Positions 1 through 12,444 of a stretch of 64,000 nucleotides of DNA are shown here, one piece after another; position 1 is the stretch's first letter; the number at the start of each line of letters is the position of its first letter. The stretch spans positions 20,428,007-20,492,006 of the forward strand of contig JABBOT010000004.1 in the NCBI GenBank assembly GCA_016165875.1, in the 5' to 3' direction. The stretch comes from Acanthopleura granulata (Eukaryota > Mollusca > Polyplacophora > Chitonida > Chitonidae). The notes under the pieces are model-generated. The model saw only the letters and a program-made list of their open reading frames with translations, was not told the origin of the DNA and ran no database searches. Made by a program: the position numbers and the translations under genes.

Positions 1-129
1 CAACAGAGGATTTTTTTATTACCTTGCTACTCTCGACTTTTTCTGAAACAAGGTAGTGAAGCAATATGGCAACTCGAGTTTGTCAAGCGAGTTGCTGCCT
101 CGACATTTGTAGTGCAGGGATAAGTGTTG

Positions 130-420
130 AGAGAGTGAGGTAACAAGGCAGACAGGTAGCCAGGTAGCCAGGCTGCGAGGCAGCCAGACGATGAGGTGGC
201 TACGCAGCAAGGTAGCAACGCAGCGAGGTAGCATGACAACAAAGTAGTGAGGTAGTGATGCAACAAGGTAGTAGGGAAGTGAGGTAGCAAGGGAGAGTAG
301 CAGAGGCGTAGTGAGATTGTAAGTTTTTGAGTCAGTGAGGAATTGAGGCAGTAAGAAATAGTCAGCGAGTGTAGTAAGGTAGTAAGCTAAATGACCGAGG
401 CAAAGAGGTAGCGAAGGGTC
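130..420. repeat. Degenerate short-period tandem repeat
   Basis: A purine-rich tract built from imperfect 8-12 bp units such as gaggtagc, aaggtagt and caggtagcc. It makes long stop-poor frames on the - strand that are compositional artefacts, with no sign of a gene. It probably lies in an intron of the partial ZP gene whose last exon starts at 953. Confidence 0.7.
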
Positions 421-952
421 GTCTATTGAATTCGATGCTGTGGTCAGGTTAGGTCTCTATGATACCGGAGTGAAAAGGTTAAGTCCTCGACATTAGCCAG
501 GTTCCTAACAAATCGTCTGACTTGAAGCCACAGCCAAGCCACTGCTGGATTCGAACGCGCGACCTCATGTTATCGTTTACAAGACAAATTGTTTCACATA
601 TTCCTGTGAGGACTGCTGTTTTAGGTTGTATTTTAGAAACTGGCGATTAACCTTCAAAACCCTTCATGGTGTACGATTGGTGTACAAATGTCTGACTCGA
701 CGCTTAGATTGTAGATTTGTTGATATACAACACTTGAATTTTGAAGTGAGCCTTCGTGTAATTGGTAACCGTGAGTATCGATGAACTCACTGATCTTAAG
801 CAGTTATTTGAGTTAGTTGTGCTGTTCACAGACATACTCAAGATTAAATACTCCACGTATTTAGTAATTCTATACTCATATTTACGAGGCGACATAAAGT
901 ATTTCCTCACGGGTCATAACACAAGTTAATAGACTGCACTGATTCATTTCAG

Positions 953-1125
953 ATTACCCTGTCACGAGTGAACTGCATAATGATAGAAATAGAAGTCTCG
1001 AGGCCATTAACTGCATGGAGACACCAGAGTATATCGGAGTTATGGCCGCAATTGGCACCATGGTCTTTGGAACATCCATTTTGGCTCTAGCTTTTGGATT
1101 CAGAATCTCCGGGATGAAGTCTTAA
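953..1125 (+). CDS. ZP-A: last exon of a zona pellucida domain protein (partial)
   Basis: Only the 3' terminal coding exon is in the window. It follows a good acceptor (ttcatttcag at 943-952) and enters with two bases of a split codon, the same phase as the last exons of the two complete ZP genes downstream. It encodes about 58 residues: an acidic/polar linker starting DYPVTSELH, one Cys in CMETPEYIGV, a hydrophobic helix of about 22 residues, and a short basic tail FRISGMKS before TAA. The CMETPEYIGV stretch matches CMQEPEYIGV at the same place in ZP-B, so ZP-A and ZP-B look like the closest pair of the array. By homology this is the post-furin-site tail and membrane anchor of a secreted egg-coat protein. 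The signal peptide, ZP-N, ZP-C and furin exons must lie beyond the left edge; I found none in 1-952. Confidence 0.85.
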
Positions 1126-1787
1126 TATCAAATCGGCATCATTTCAGCATATTTAAACATTTTGCAACTCATATATTCCAAGACTGTGGGCTTGGTCGTA
1201 ATATACTATAAGATTTTAATCTTTCATGTCTTCATTCGATTTTTTTTCCTTTTCGAGGTGTTCCGTAGACTAACCTAACCGATGACCTTCCTATATATGA
1301 CGCGATGATTGTCTCACGCACTTTGAGCATGTTTTGTTTGAAGGGCTCGACTGCTGCAATCGGTAGGTCGTACAAAAATACTGACATATGTGGATCTATC
1401 TTGCTGTCAAAAATGACGAAATGGCATATTCATTTCTACATATACTGGTTATTTGAATGAAATTCCACAAAAAAGGCAAGTAATTTTAATCATATCGGCG
1501 TGCAAGAATTCGGTTTCAAGTGTTGCTGAAATCCCGAGTCGTTCTGTATATAATTCGTCAATCTTGGCTCATGTGAATCTTGGGGTCATGTGCAGTGTGA
1601 TACATTAGGTACGTTTTAGACATATCTTCGGGTATTTACAACGTACAAGACTTGAATGAATGCAAATAATTCTAATGTCCTAAAATGCTTAACACTATCG
1701 GTAGCTAGTAACATATGTTTATCGGTGTGGATGGTACGGAAGAAGTCAAAGTCATTGGGATTGTGAGTTAGAACAAAAGCAAGTACA

Positions 1788-1970
1788 TCTCCAATAGACT
1801 ATGGTAATCTGGATGAAGTAGTTACACTGTTTCATAAGTAACAATCGTGCAAATTATTTTGTCTAGAGTAAACAGAGCTTGTGTTTCAGTGCAAGGAGGT
1901 TGGCTGGACTTGCTATCCAGGTATACTGTTTAGCGTTTGTAAGCTTGTAGAATGATTCTGTAATTATTTG
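1788..1970 (+). repeat. Direct repeat, copy 1
   Basis: About 175 bp closely similar to 2636-2812. Both copies share blocks such as tgtttcataagtaacaatcgt, cttgctatccaggta and tagaatgattctgtaatta. It lies in the 3' flank of ZP-A and is non-coding. The family was not recognised. Confidence 0.75.
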
Positions 1971-2453
1971 TTATTTTCACGAGTGATGGGTACATCAGAA
2001 AGTGGAATTTCATCAAGATTAGTCGTCATTTTGAACATAATATGTGGGTCAAGATCAATTTTATGTTAAAAATGTTGATTATGTTACCTCTTTTTCCTAG
2101 ATTATGAAACAATCGTCTGAATGCCTCGTGGGTATATTTCACAAACTTGTGTTCTTGATTCTGACAATACACATGTATGTGTGTTGCTGAAAGAAATATT
2201 GTCTTTATATTTATCATTCCAGTTATCGCGTGCTATATAGGGCTGCCCATATTAACTCAGACATTGGGGCACTCAGACATTGTATTCACTATTCTGTTGG
2301 ATAAGACTATATTTGTTATTGATTATAGTCCGCATTACGCGTCATTGCTGTAAAAAGAATTTTGGTAGTAATCGTTTATTTCTAAATGAGTAACTTTCCA
2401 TCATTTACCTTCATGTATGAAAGGTGTATTGGTAAAATATTTGTATTGTATCA

Positions 2454-2459
2454 AATAAA
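2454..2459 (+). terminator. Possible poly(A) signal of ZP-A
   Basis: An AATAAA hexamer about 1.3 kb after the ZP-A stop. No earlier canonical hexamer was seen after 1125, but a 1.3 kb 3' UTR is long, so the assignment is tentative. Confidence 0.3.
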
Positions 2460-2635
2460 ATGCAATTTATGTATAATCTTACAAGGTCATTATGTTTGCT
2501 TTATTTCTTTTTTAGTCATTTTTCGATGGGTTTGTATTTTGTCAACTTGTGGCAAATAATGAGAAATTTGCTACCTGCTCAGGTAGTTGTCTGCTTAAAA
2601 AGGTAAAAATTTCAGTGGTCAAGTTTGAATCTTCA

Positions 2636-2812
2636 CTAGCCTATGATAATTCGGATAACGTTGTTACAGTGTTTCATAAGTAACAATCGTACAAATTCTT
2701 TTGACTGGAGTAAAAATAGCTTGTCTTTCAGTGTACTGAGTGTGGCAGGGCTTGCTATCCAGGTAGACTGTTTAGTGTCTGTAAGCTGGTAGAATGATTC
2801 TGTAATTACGAC
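2636..2812 (+). repeat. Direct repeat, copy 2
   Basis: Second copy of the 1788-1970 sequence, same orientation, about 850 bp downstream. Outside these two copies I see no gene between 1126 and 5024. The stretch is AT-rich non-coding DNA between ZP-A and ZP-B, and the open frame at 3503-3874 has no ATG start and no recognisable similarity. Confidence 0.75.
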
Positions 2813-5024
2813 GTATAAGATGTGGTACGTTGAAATGGATTGATGACGTGGCAAAACTTACATGGCTGCACCGAGCTTTCATTTCAAGTATATAATATAT
2901 ATCATCCATGCATATTTATTGTGGCTTTGCAAAATGTAAAAAACAAATAAGACTTGTATCTTTTCTGGTGTAAATCATTTTCCACGGAAAAACAATTACG
3001 GTGAATGTGCCCTCAAAATTCCTAAAAATATTTCATATCTTTTCGATTTGCAAAAAATATGATTGCATGAACCAACATGACATTTCACATAGATAGATTA
3101 GAACTCTCCAGCTTGACATCCAATTCACAAAAATAATTTGGTTCACATTATCATATTTTTATTATGATGCGAATTCCCACTGGAAAACGCCTTAAAATAG
3201 CAAAATCTGCTCTTGACATTACTCCTGATTAAACATAAATCACACCACTCCATATTTCACACATTTATTGCATTGTAATTGTACTTCACATGCAAGTTGT
3301 TTTTCTTTTCTGGACGAAAAAAAGTTCTTCTCGCCATCTCCCATCATGTTGCAAGGGATCCTTTACGGTCTAATAATTTTATCTTATTCCGATTATCTGT
3401 ATTTATTTGATAAGTATTTTACGTCGTACTCTTGAGTATGATTCAAGTAGGAAACGTATGTCTCCGAAAGGCCTGTCCTTAGCGACGTCTATCTAACAAA
3501 CTTTGGAATCTGCAGCCTTATTAATCAGAAACCAGTTCCCTACCACAATAACAGCCCTTTATAAGAAAACGTCAGCGAGAATAAAGCGCATCTCGGCAGA
3601 AACCTGGTCCTTTCATCTTACTCATTACCGCCTATGCTCAATGCAGGGAGTGGTGAGACTGCTATCAAAGACTGGCTTAGTTATATACACTGTTCGTTCT
3701 ATCCATGCAGATTTCCACAAACCAAACCATTATGTATCCCCTATGTCCGTTGCTTTCATATCTTTAGTAGGTGAAAATAAAAATTCTGTAAACCTTTTAG
3801 GATGTCTCCCCCTCACCCCACCCAGCCACGTCGAGTTCAGGTCAGGTCATGCTATAAGCATGTTAGTTACATAGATTTTTGAACGCTCCATACAACCTTT
3901 TCTGAACAGGATCTTGGCGCATGTATAGTTTATTCAGGGCATCTTCACCAAAAGACTCAACGGAGCGAAAATAGTGTACCACATACAGGTCCATTCAGTA
4001 GCCTGTGAATGTTTCCTATGTTGTAAATACACAAATTTAGCACTGAGAAGAGTATATGACCCAAGTTGTGTTGTATGCAGTAATAGAGGAGGTCGGAAAA
4101 ACTGAGTGTGTTGAGTACGTCATGGAGCTTCTCTAATTCCCATGAGCAAGATTTGAAGATTAACATTCAGGATTTAGGTGTCGGTAAGTTTTATTTGTTT
4201 TTGTCTCAGACTTATAACATATACTGTATAATTCATTGTCACCCGAATCCCAGCATCTATTACCAGATAAATCACTTGTTAACTGATTGGAATATATGTG
4301 AATATGTTGGTTAAGCAAACATTTGACATTTAACAAATGTTGGATCTTATTTTATTTTTTATTCTGTTAAGCCACGTAGAAAAATGATTGCATTAATACC
4401 GTTATATCTAAGTAAATAATTGCCCTTTGTAATGCATACTAACATCAAAGGATTTGACCATCATTAAGGCTTAACGTAAACCATCGCATCTATTACAGAT
4501 GTTTATATAATAAACTAAGGTGACTTCACTCGATAACCCGAAGAGAGTTGTTACAGTTTCCCCGTGATAAGTGGCCTACTCACTCATCTCAGAGTTTTTT
4601 TTGTTCATCAGTAAATTGATAACCGTTCAACTTTCTGATAACTGGGCACGCGTTATTCCCCTTAATCGTCCGCATAATGACTTAGCAGTATGGCCATCGT
4701 AGATGTCATATCGTTTTGGTATACGGCAAATTATTTCGCCTTTCATTATACTGGAACATGCTGCAATGATTTAATTCTATATTAATATATAATAATATAT
4801 TGGCTTAATTAACCTCGGATTGTAGTGAATAGATATTATATACATATAAATATATATTGTCCTGAGTGTATATATACAAATATATCTCGATCTTTAATGG
4901 ATGACCAGAACAGTATCAAAGTGGTGCATGCGGATCGACCACAGAGTATCTTACATTGTTTGTTTGGTGGATTGTGGAAATTCTGAGCCTTTCGTTTCTA
5001 TTATTTGTCAGGACTGCGTCAGAA

Positions 5025-8000
5025 ATGAACCTCTATACAGTCTACATTGCCGTGTCTCTTTTTGTGGTAAGTGCCTTGACATACATTATAATAATAAATG
5101 TCTTTACACTTTATACTTTGTAGTGTATATTGTTAACCTTACATTTTATTACCCCCTCCCTTTCTTTTCTATTCATTAGTGTTATAAAATAATTACCATA
5201 AATACTAAATCTGTGTAAAAGATCTTATATTTTGGTAATAACACTCGTGGAGTGATTATCAAGTGAATGTATAACGAAATATTAATGTTAACTATTCTAG
5301 AAAACTATGATTATCAAATATAGATGAATAATGTGATATCAAATATTTTCAAATCAATCTTGAGTGGTTCATTGGTTTTTCTAGCTGCATAATCAAAATC
5401 TCGATTCCTGAAACATCTCTCACTCCAAAAATTCATAAATATAATTTCCTGTCCCTTTTCATGTTGTATTTAAATTTTTGTTTTTAAATGATTTTAATAA
5501 AAACTTTCGTTTTCTTGTTTGATTTACATTGCAGACAGCTAAGGCAGTACCCAGCAGTAAGTATACAAGTGAATTGTCAGTTATGACCTAATGATAATGT
5601 AGCAATTAAATGTCGCACTTACTGTCGCACTTAATGTCGCACTTATAAATACGAGTGAACTTGAAGAAAGCAGGAAAATGTCTGTTCCTATTATACTATT
5701 AATTATTGTACATTCTTTGTCAGGGGAGGATAATTGTTTGGCCTTAAAATTAGTCATCCATTTTTCCAGTAGGGAAATATAATCATTTCACTAATAGTTT
5801 TTATCTCTCGATTTCTTTTAACAATTGCACTTCAGTTATTGAAACTATCTATCACTTTCTGTTCACAGTAATAGTTGAATGCAAGGAAGAAATGGCTAAC
5901 TATGTCATGGAGGTGGAAGTGGTAATTCCAGACGGAGAAGCCTTTAAGTACATATCATTTGTTGGAGAAGATGGAAAAGAGTTGGACAACTGCAGTACAA
6001 AAAACAATCAGATTACAGGATCAGGAACAAATGCCGACCCCTATACTATTTCCATTAGTATAGACCCTGATACCCCTGACGTAGGCTCAGTTGACTGCGG
6101 ATTTGTTCGTGTAAGTTTTCATTGCAAATACCACCAATAGAGCCAATTATCAGCTATGTATGGAGTGGGATATGAAAAGTAACTCAGAGAAGTTTTCCCT
6201 GGGTTGTCTGAAATCGGAAGACTTTAAAAGAATCAAAACTTATGGGCAGTATCTTGTCTTGACCCTCATCATTGTTCAATAGACCAGTCTCAATGCCAAT
6301 ATATTTATAGTTCTGAATCAACACAATAGCCAGAAGACCACTGGCATGATTGACACTTCGCTCTTCTACGGTTATACTTCTGACACCGGCTCTCCCTGTA
6401 TAGCCATGAAAAAAGCTCTTAATTGCTTATGCTTTGGGTTATCATAACACATTAAATACACTGATTGAACGATGCAGATGTATAGTCAGTTGGATTGGGA
6501 ATTCTGGGTAATATTGTGCTTGGTTGGGGTCTACAAAATGCTTGATGCATAATTCTGTTTTAGCGGGAAAATCATAATCATAGTCCCGTTAGGTTTAATT
6601 AAAATCGAGCAATTCCAGACACTCTATATAATTTACTCCAGCTACCAGTCATTCTTAACACCATAAAACCAATCTGATTTCGTATGTCTTTAAACCAAGA
6701 TCCCTGATATTTGGTTATCTATCTGATATTTCGAATTGTTTATTTATTTTCGGCAAATCAAATAAAATCAAATAACATAAGTACAAACTCGTAAACGGAA
6801 TAGAGCATCAATTAAATAGACAAATGAAATGAAATAGATTAAATAAATACTACATAAATAAATAAATAAATAAATAAATAAAAGGAAGAGTAATGACGGT
6901 TGGTGCATGTAATTTTTAACACATGCGCTTTGCAATTTCGAGTCATACTTGAAAATACGCTAAAATGAAATCGATCTCTTTTCAGGTGGATAAAAATTAC
7001 ACATGGATAATGAAAATTGTGCAAACAGATCCTCCCATTGGACGAGGTTTGGAGTATTCATCGCGCCTCACATGCGATTATGGTGATCCAGCTTCTGTCA
7101 TCATGGTCGACGACGCGTACGTACAACTCATTTACGTACTATTAATTTATTACTGTCCAGTAATTATTTGTTGTGTTTAGACACACCAAATGGAGATATA
7201 AATAGAAGAATATGTCTTATATATATATATCATTTGCATGTTGCATTCAGATAGGTGCATTGTTTTGTCACAGATCTGAAGAGATTGTGTAAAGTGGGCC
7301 CACTGTTTTACAACACCTGCAAAACCTTATTCGTAATTCAATCAACTGTGGGTTACGCAAGTAACTCAGTGGGATATTATCTCGCGGTTGGTAAACAAAA
7401 TGCATAAAACATTGACAAGTTTTCACTGACTTTAACGTTTTCAGAGGCGAAAACATCACACGAGTAGACCTAATTCATGTAACGAAGACCGTGGAACTAA
7501 GCGTTGTAAAGGAGATGTTTGACGAATATGCTCTTGGTGAGCCCTACGTCCTCGGTTCCAGGGTACGACTAAGAATACACGTTATGGAAGGTAAGTAATG
7601 TCCATTCTGTTACTGACATTCCCCAACTGAATGGGCAATGTAAGATGTTTGTAGCTTTAAGGAATAAGGTTATTTCCCAACATCCTCCTACCATGTAGAA
7701 CGGTAACGTTCTCTATTACCTATAGAGCTTCAATACTTAAGGGATTTTCTCTCAGGTGCTAGTTTAAACCTGAGTGTTCAACCTGAGTGTTTAATGTTGA
7801 TACTCCGTTAGGTGTCCTCTTGCCAGACTTACTATAATGGCCTCAGTCGGAAATGCAATAGCCCTTCCCGAGTGAGATAATAGGTTTCCAGCTGGTTATC
7901 TATGTGAAGAGTTTTTACGGACGCCTGAAGAGGTGCATGAGGAGAGGTAATTTTCTTGGTCTCTTTTCGTGCTTTTCAACTTATAATCCTTGTCACAATC

Positions 8001-10237
8001 ATATAAGTCCGATATTGTTTAAATCGCTGTAAAACTGTATTGAAATATAACAGTATATTCCCTTTGTACTTCCATTACCTCGTTTTGATCTTCAGCGGGC
8101 ACGGGAGTTTATGGTTACAGCTGTGATGCATGTAACACACCACTTTGTGATCATCTGGTCTATCCACTCGTTGATGCGGAAGGGTGAGACATTTATCCTT
8201 ATACTTATTTTCTGCGAACATAACTTTTAGAAATACATGCAAATCCACGAGACAGGTAAAACTGGTAACTACATGTCTTTGATATAAGAAGTCAAACTTC
8301 AGGTAGCCTTCATTCTCCAGTTTAGAAAACACCACTATCACGGTCACCGTCAGAGTTGTACTGATTTCAGTGTTGTCTGGTTTCTTTGTTCAGATGTGAA
8401 ACTCCGTCTTTCACGTCAGTCCTTAACGGTGAAGTACCAGATACTCCAACGGGCACGTTCATGATCACCAACGTGGCGTCTCACGAAGGAAAGGCTTTCA
8501 CCAGAGAATTCTCCCTCTTCCGGTTCACTCTTACAAATGAAGTCTATTTCAGATGCAATTTGGGATACTGTGCCGACAAAGCAAATCAGTTCTGCTCAAA
8601 TGTAAGTATGGGTTAGGAGAACAAGAAATTAATAAACCACTGAAGTCTTGCAAATCATAAGGGTAAGGTGTTGACACACGAGGTATACGGGTTCAATCCC
8701 AGTAATTGCTGAGGTAATTTCCTTGATGATACTAAGCGGTCGACTGCCGTTGGTGCAGTCAAGTATTCGCTGAGGAACACGTCTTGTACCAGTCTGGCCA
8801 GTTCTAGACTAATGGCTGGAATAAATTGCATTTAGCATCACTGCATTTTTACCTGATTCTGATAGAGCCATTGTGTTAGGGCGTGTGGAAGTTGTTATAT
8901 TTAAGCATTTACATGAACAGTTAGATTAAAACCCTAACTAAGCTAATAGTTAGGGTTTTAACTACCTGACTATACTGTAACAGGCAAAAAACACCAATCC
9001 GCATCTTGAAATGGAATACAAATATCTTGACCTAGCTTGAAAATACATGTATCTGAATAAACGATTAATTCTCTTAAACAAAGCTCAAGTATTCTGTGTA
9101 AGAAAATTATGTAAAGCAAAGTCATAAAAGAGCCGCTTACATTAGTGGGGCGGGCAGCATGACCTTGATGTCATTTTATTGACGTCACTTGTTCCTTTCT
9201 GGGCTCATCACAATGACGTCACATTAAAAACACTATGACAGAACAAAAGAAACTAATTCATTGTAACATTTCAGACGTAGCACTACAATCAAATTTGGAC
9301 ATAACAATGGCACTAGGTCCTGCTTCACACTAGCACCACCACACGGGATTAAAAATGTGCCGCATTCCCATTGTTTTAGCTCAGGTGGGGGTAAAATTAG
9401 AAGTATTACTTCCCTCTACGGATATGTAAATCTTTGAATTGTCCTTGTAGCACTGTGCCATCGTGAGTGGTCTCCGACGGCGAAAGCGGTCCTCTCCCAA
9501 GGGTGTCAGTACAGGTGACTGGATGGTTAGCGTAATAACTGTAACAGGAGAAGGTGGAGAGCATGTCATTGGTAAGTTTAAATAAGAAACTAAAGCATAA
9601 ACTGGTAGTTTGCTGGCGCACATTTCACATCTGATGTGATTCCAAGTACGGTGACACACATTTCAGATCAGCTGTAAGTCAAGGCCCGGAGCCACACATT
9701 TCAGATCTGCTTTTAGTGAAAGTACGGTGCCACACATTTCAGATCTGCTCTGAGTCAAGGTATGCTGCCACACACATTTCACATCTTCCGTGAGTCAAGG
9801 TATTGTGCCACACATTTCAGACCTGCTGTAAGTCAAAGAAAGGTTCCAAACATTTCAGATCTGCTCTGTCAAGGTACGGTGCCATACATTTCAGATCTGC
9901 CTTACATTAGTGGGGCCGGGTGTGTCAAGGTACGGTGTCACACATTTCCGTTGTGACTCAAGTCATTTGTAAAGCAGTACAGTTGTCTCCTGAGCTTCGA
10001 CAGCTGAGATGTTTTTACCTCTTTATAAGAAAATCCTTTTATAAAAATTCTGTTATATTTTTTGCAGATTACCCGGACGGACTGAGCAGTGGAGACTATC
10101 CAGAAGTGAAGCACTGTATGCAGGAACCTGAATACATTGGGGTGCTTGCCGTGTTAGGAACAGGGTTTCTGGGATGCATTTTGGTGGGATCATTAATAAG
10201 CCACAAGCTGTATTTGAAACAGGAAAAGAAAATGTAA
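5025..10237 (+). CDS. ZP-B: zona pellucida domain membrane-anchored protein (9 exons, 389 aa)
   Basis: Egg-coat-type ZP protein, secreted, anchored and presumably released by furin to polymerise. Exons: 5025-5066, 5535-5556, 5869-6110, 6986-7116, 7445-7590, 8096-8183, 8394-8601, 9451-9571, 10068-10237; 1170 nt, every junction in phase with GT-AG ends. ATG 5025 was chosen because it gives a signal peptide (MNLYTVYIAVSLFV) that joins exon 2 in frame. ZP-N holds Cys26, 63, 98 and 132, the usual four. ZP-C holds eight cysteines (204, 207, 212, 225, 278, 283, 291, 295), two more than ZP-C below. A furin-type RRRKR lies at 302-306, and a transmembrane helix at about 357-377 precedes the tail KLYLKQEKKM. 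N-glycosylation sequons are N106 and N149 (plus N62-C-S). There is no N-terminal repeat region: the mature protein begins almost directly with ZP-N. Function is inferred from the family; expression is unknown. Confidence 0.9.
6853..6882. repeat. (TAAA)n microsatellite
   Basis: About seven TAAA/AAAT units in intron 3 of ZP-B. Confidence 0.9.
8926..8961. repeat. Perfect 15-bp inverted repeat with TTAGGG in the arms
   Basis: Arms TTAAAACCCTAACTA (8926-8940) and TAGTTAGGGTTTTAA (8947-8961) are exact reverse complements around a 6-bp loop, in intron 7 of ZP-B. It would fold into a stable hairpin. Each arm holds a single telomere-like hexamer, which is probably coincidental. Confidence 0.8.
9179..9221. 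promoter_or_regulatory. Two TGACGTCA palindromes (CRE-like) in ZP-B intron 7
   Basis: TGACGTCA occurs around 9180-9187 and again at 9214-9221, about 35 bp apart, in the 850-bp intron between exons 7 and 8. The 8-mer is the full CREB/ATF consensus. Two so close is unusual by chance, but the same 8-mer also occurs in a hairpin repeat at 15.5 kb, so repeat origin is possible. Confidence 0.3.
9612..9960 (+). repeat. Minisatellite of about 40-bp units in ZP-B intron 8
   Basis: About nine imperfect copies of a unit of the form cacacatttcagatctgct.tgagtcaaggtacggtgc. Units vary by indels (roughly 34-42 bp). The array fills most of the 496-bp intron between the furin exon and the transmembrane exon. 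Confidence 0.85.
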
Positions 10238-10491
10238 TTACTTGGCAAAGTGAGCTAAATCTGGCAAGCTGCTCTTTTTAAATGTACTAAGGACCAGCCC
10301 TCCTTTTGTGAATCGCTAATTGTGGACAGGGCTCGAGAAATATATATAAAATGTACAGGCCATATGATCGATTTTGTGGCAGAATCTAAAACTTCGAGCA
10401 CAAAACTGTACTGGATGTGGCTAAAGCATTTTTGATTTTTGTTTCCATTTTAGTCTTTGTGTCCCAATTTTCTTTACAATGATTAATTAAA

Positions 10492-10497
10492 AATAAA
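10492..10497 (+). terminator. Poly(A) signal of ZP-B
   Basis: AATAAA 255 bp after the ZP-B stop codon, followed by a T-rich stretch (gtttgtctccgt). It gives a reasonable short 3' UTR. Confidence 0.7.
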
Positions 10498-11099
10498 GTT
10501 TGTCTCCGTATCTCTCCCTCTGTTTATAATACTTCCACTGAAAAGAATCTTTCACTTGATATTTAACGATGGCTTCCGAATATACATGACTCGGAAATTG
10601 AGAATCAGGTTTACGACAAACAATACCTGTATCTTGTAATGGTGCAGACATATGTGACATGTTTCATGTCCCTGGTGTACTCGCTTACTCTGTCTGGTGA
10701 AACTCTCGAGTAATTAAATCTAAGCCACCATAATGGCGCGTTCCATGCTGATAATCCCAAGATAAAATTCCAAAACAACCTAAAACACCAGTTCCCGGAG
10801 GAATATGTAAGAAATAATGCATGCACAGTAAACAAAGCTGACAACATCTAAGACAGAAGCAGGGAACAGTTTTGGAGATTCTCGCCATCACATCCACTTC
10901 AAATTTCAAACTCGTAGTCCGTACATTATTTCCAGGTCGAATACATGTACAATATAGGTATCTAACTCGTCTGAATGACGAAATTTTGTTGTATTATTAC
11001 CGCACGGTCGGACGAACTTGAAGAAAAAAGAACAGGTTTCCTTCGTGAGTGAGTGAAGCAGGGCCATTACATGTACCTTCTGATGTACCGCACAAGTTC

Positions 11100-11290
11100 A
11101 AGACCCATGCTTTCAGGTTCTTAGAACCATACCAGAACAAGCGCGGAAACAAGTCAGACCACACCACAACCCAGTACTGCTAAATACTTCAGATCAGTTT
11201 GAATGGTTTTACACAAGGCACCACATTTCATGCCAACCATATCATTTGATCCCAAGTGAACAAATAAAATACTTGGAGGCGCTGAAAACC
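11100..11290 (-). pseudogene. SGNH/GDSL-hydrolase-like remnant of the retroelement
   Basis: The - strand reads APPSILFVHLGSNDM, then a leucine/lysine helix region, then a GVVWSDLFPR-like motif after a one-base frameshift. VHLGSNDM fits the block III G-x-N-D motif of SGNH hydrolases, and such a domain is found downstream of the recombinase in some DIRS-order elements. Stops interrupt the continuation. Assigned by motif only. Confidence 0.55.
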
Positions 11291-11565
11291 TTAATTTAGC
11301 CGCAACTGTAGGCCTCAACGAAACCAACTTTCTACCCCTCTCACAACTGTCTCACAAGCCAGACAAGACGAAATCCCATCTTGCCGAATCCTAAGTTGTC
11401 TTATCCAAAGTCACCCAAATATCTAATCAATAAAATAAGAGAAAAGGAATGGAGAGATGGTTACATCATAAATCAAAACAACAACCCGTAACAAAGCTTT
11501 AGGTAAAAGGGATGATGTTCGAAGGCTGATATTATGTTGATATAGTATTGTTAATAGTCACACCT

Positions 11566-12160
11566 GTTGCAAGACTCTTCGTGTTTGTACGTCTGATAAG
11601 CAGCAGATATCCACCAGCCCCATAGTTGAATGGTGTCGGAAGAAACGCCACACTTAGCTGCTAATTTAGCCGCCCCTATACGAAATGAGTGCGATTTAAA
11701 AAGCCCAAAGTCGTATCCTAAAATCTCCGTGGCCTTTGTTGAGAACGGCACTAAACTGATACTGCGTGAGATTGGGATTAGAACCGTCAATGACTAAAAA
11801 AGATGATACCCACTTTGCGGTTTTAATTCTAGAAAATATGACATACACGTCGCTGGGCATATATTAGACATGTTGCCTTGTGGTATACGTAAAATACACG
11901 ATTCTCCATGTTGATCAGTTTGGGAACACCTGACAACTATCAAGACATTTATCACCATTTACATCTATAACAGAAATGTCACCCTACTTGAGTGGCCTAT
12001 GCTCAGTAAACTTACTCGCAGGCACTAGCTCACCCACTCTAAAGAAACCAAGGAAAGCAACTGAAAATACTGCCTTAAACAGCGAGGCTTCGTATGGTGA
12101 GACACACACCTTATCCAACGCGTAGCGGACTCTCACTAGAATATCGGGTGTTATTGGTGC
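11566..12160 (-). pseudogene. Tyrosine recombinase remnant
   Basis: The C-terminal end encodes FKSHSFRIGAAKLAAKCGVS followed by WGWWISAAYQTY, the H-x-x-R and C-terminal tyrosine region of retrotransposon tyrosine recombinases (SHSFRIGAA is the usual signature). Upstream in other frames is SPYEASLFKAVFSVAFLGFF then RVGEL, the typical box with the first catalytic Arg. Internal stops and frame changes show it is broken. Confidence 0.8.
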
Positions 12161-12444
12161 ACTGTTATCAACCTGAGGCTATACTCTATTCATACCCTCT
12201 AGCAATGCCTGGGTAGTATCTGTCACCCCGAACATCTTGTGTTGGAAACCAGTAAGAACTTTACCTAGTCGTTCTTACTCACTGACATAAGCCACTAAAT
12301 TTTCAACAAGGATCGGCTACTCACCACCCAAACTAAATTCTGTTCTAAATTTTTGAAGTGAGGACAAAACATTGGTATAAACAAATCTTGTGGTTAGGGA
12401 GGTGCCCGCATCAATCTGTGTCTGAGCTAGCTCTTGAAGATCTA

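Noticed and set aside
3503..3874. A 123-codon + strand open frame between ZP-A and ZP-B
   Set aside because: It does not start with ATG, shows no signal peptide, domain or cysteine pattern, and no splice partner. Long open frames occur by chance in non-coding DNA.
8926..8961. Reading the TTAGGG hairpin as an interstitial telomere
   Set aside because: Only one hexamer per arm; no tandem array.
9612..9960. A possible CRISPR-like array in the regularly spaced repeats
   Set aside because: This is eukaryotic intronic DNA; unit and spacer lengths are irregular, spacers are themselves repeats of each other, and no associated genes exist.
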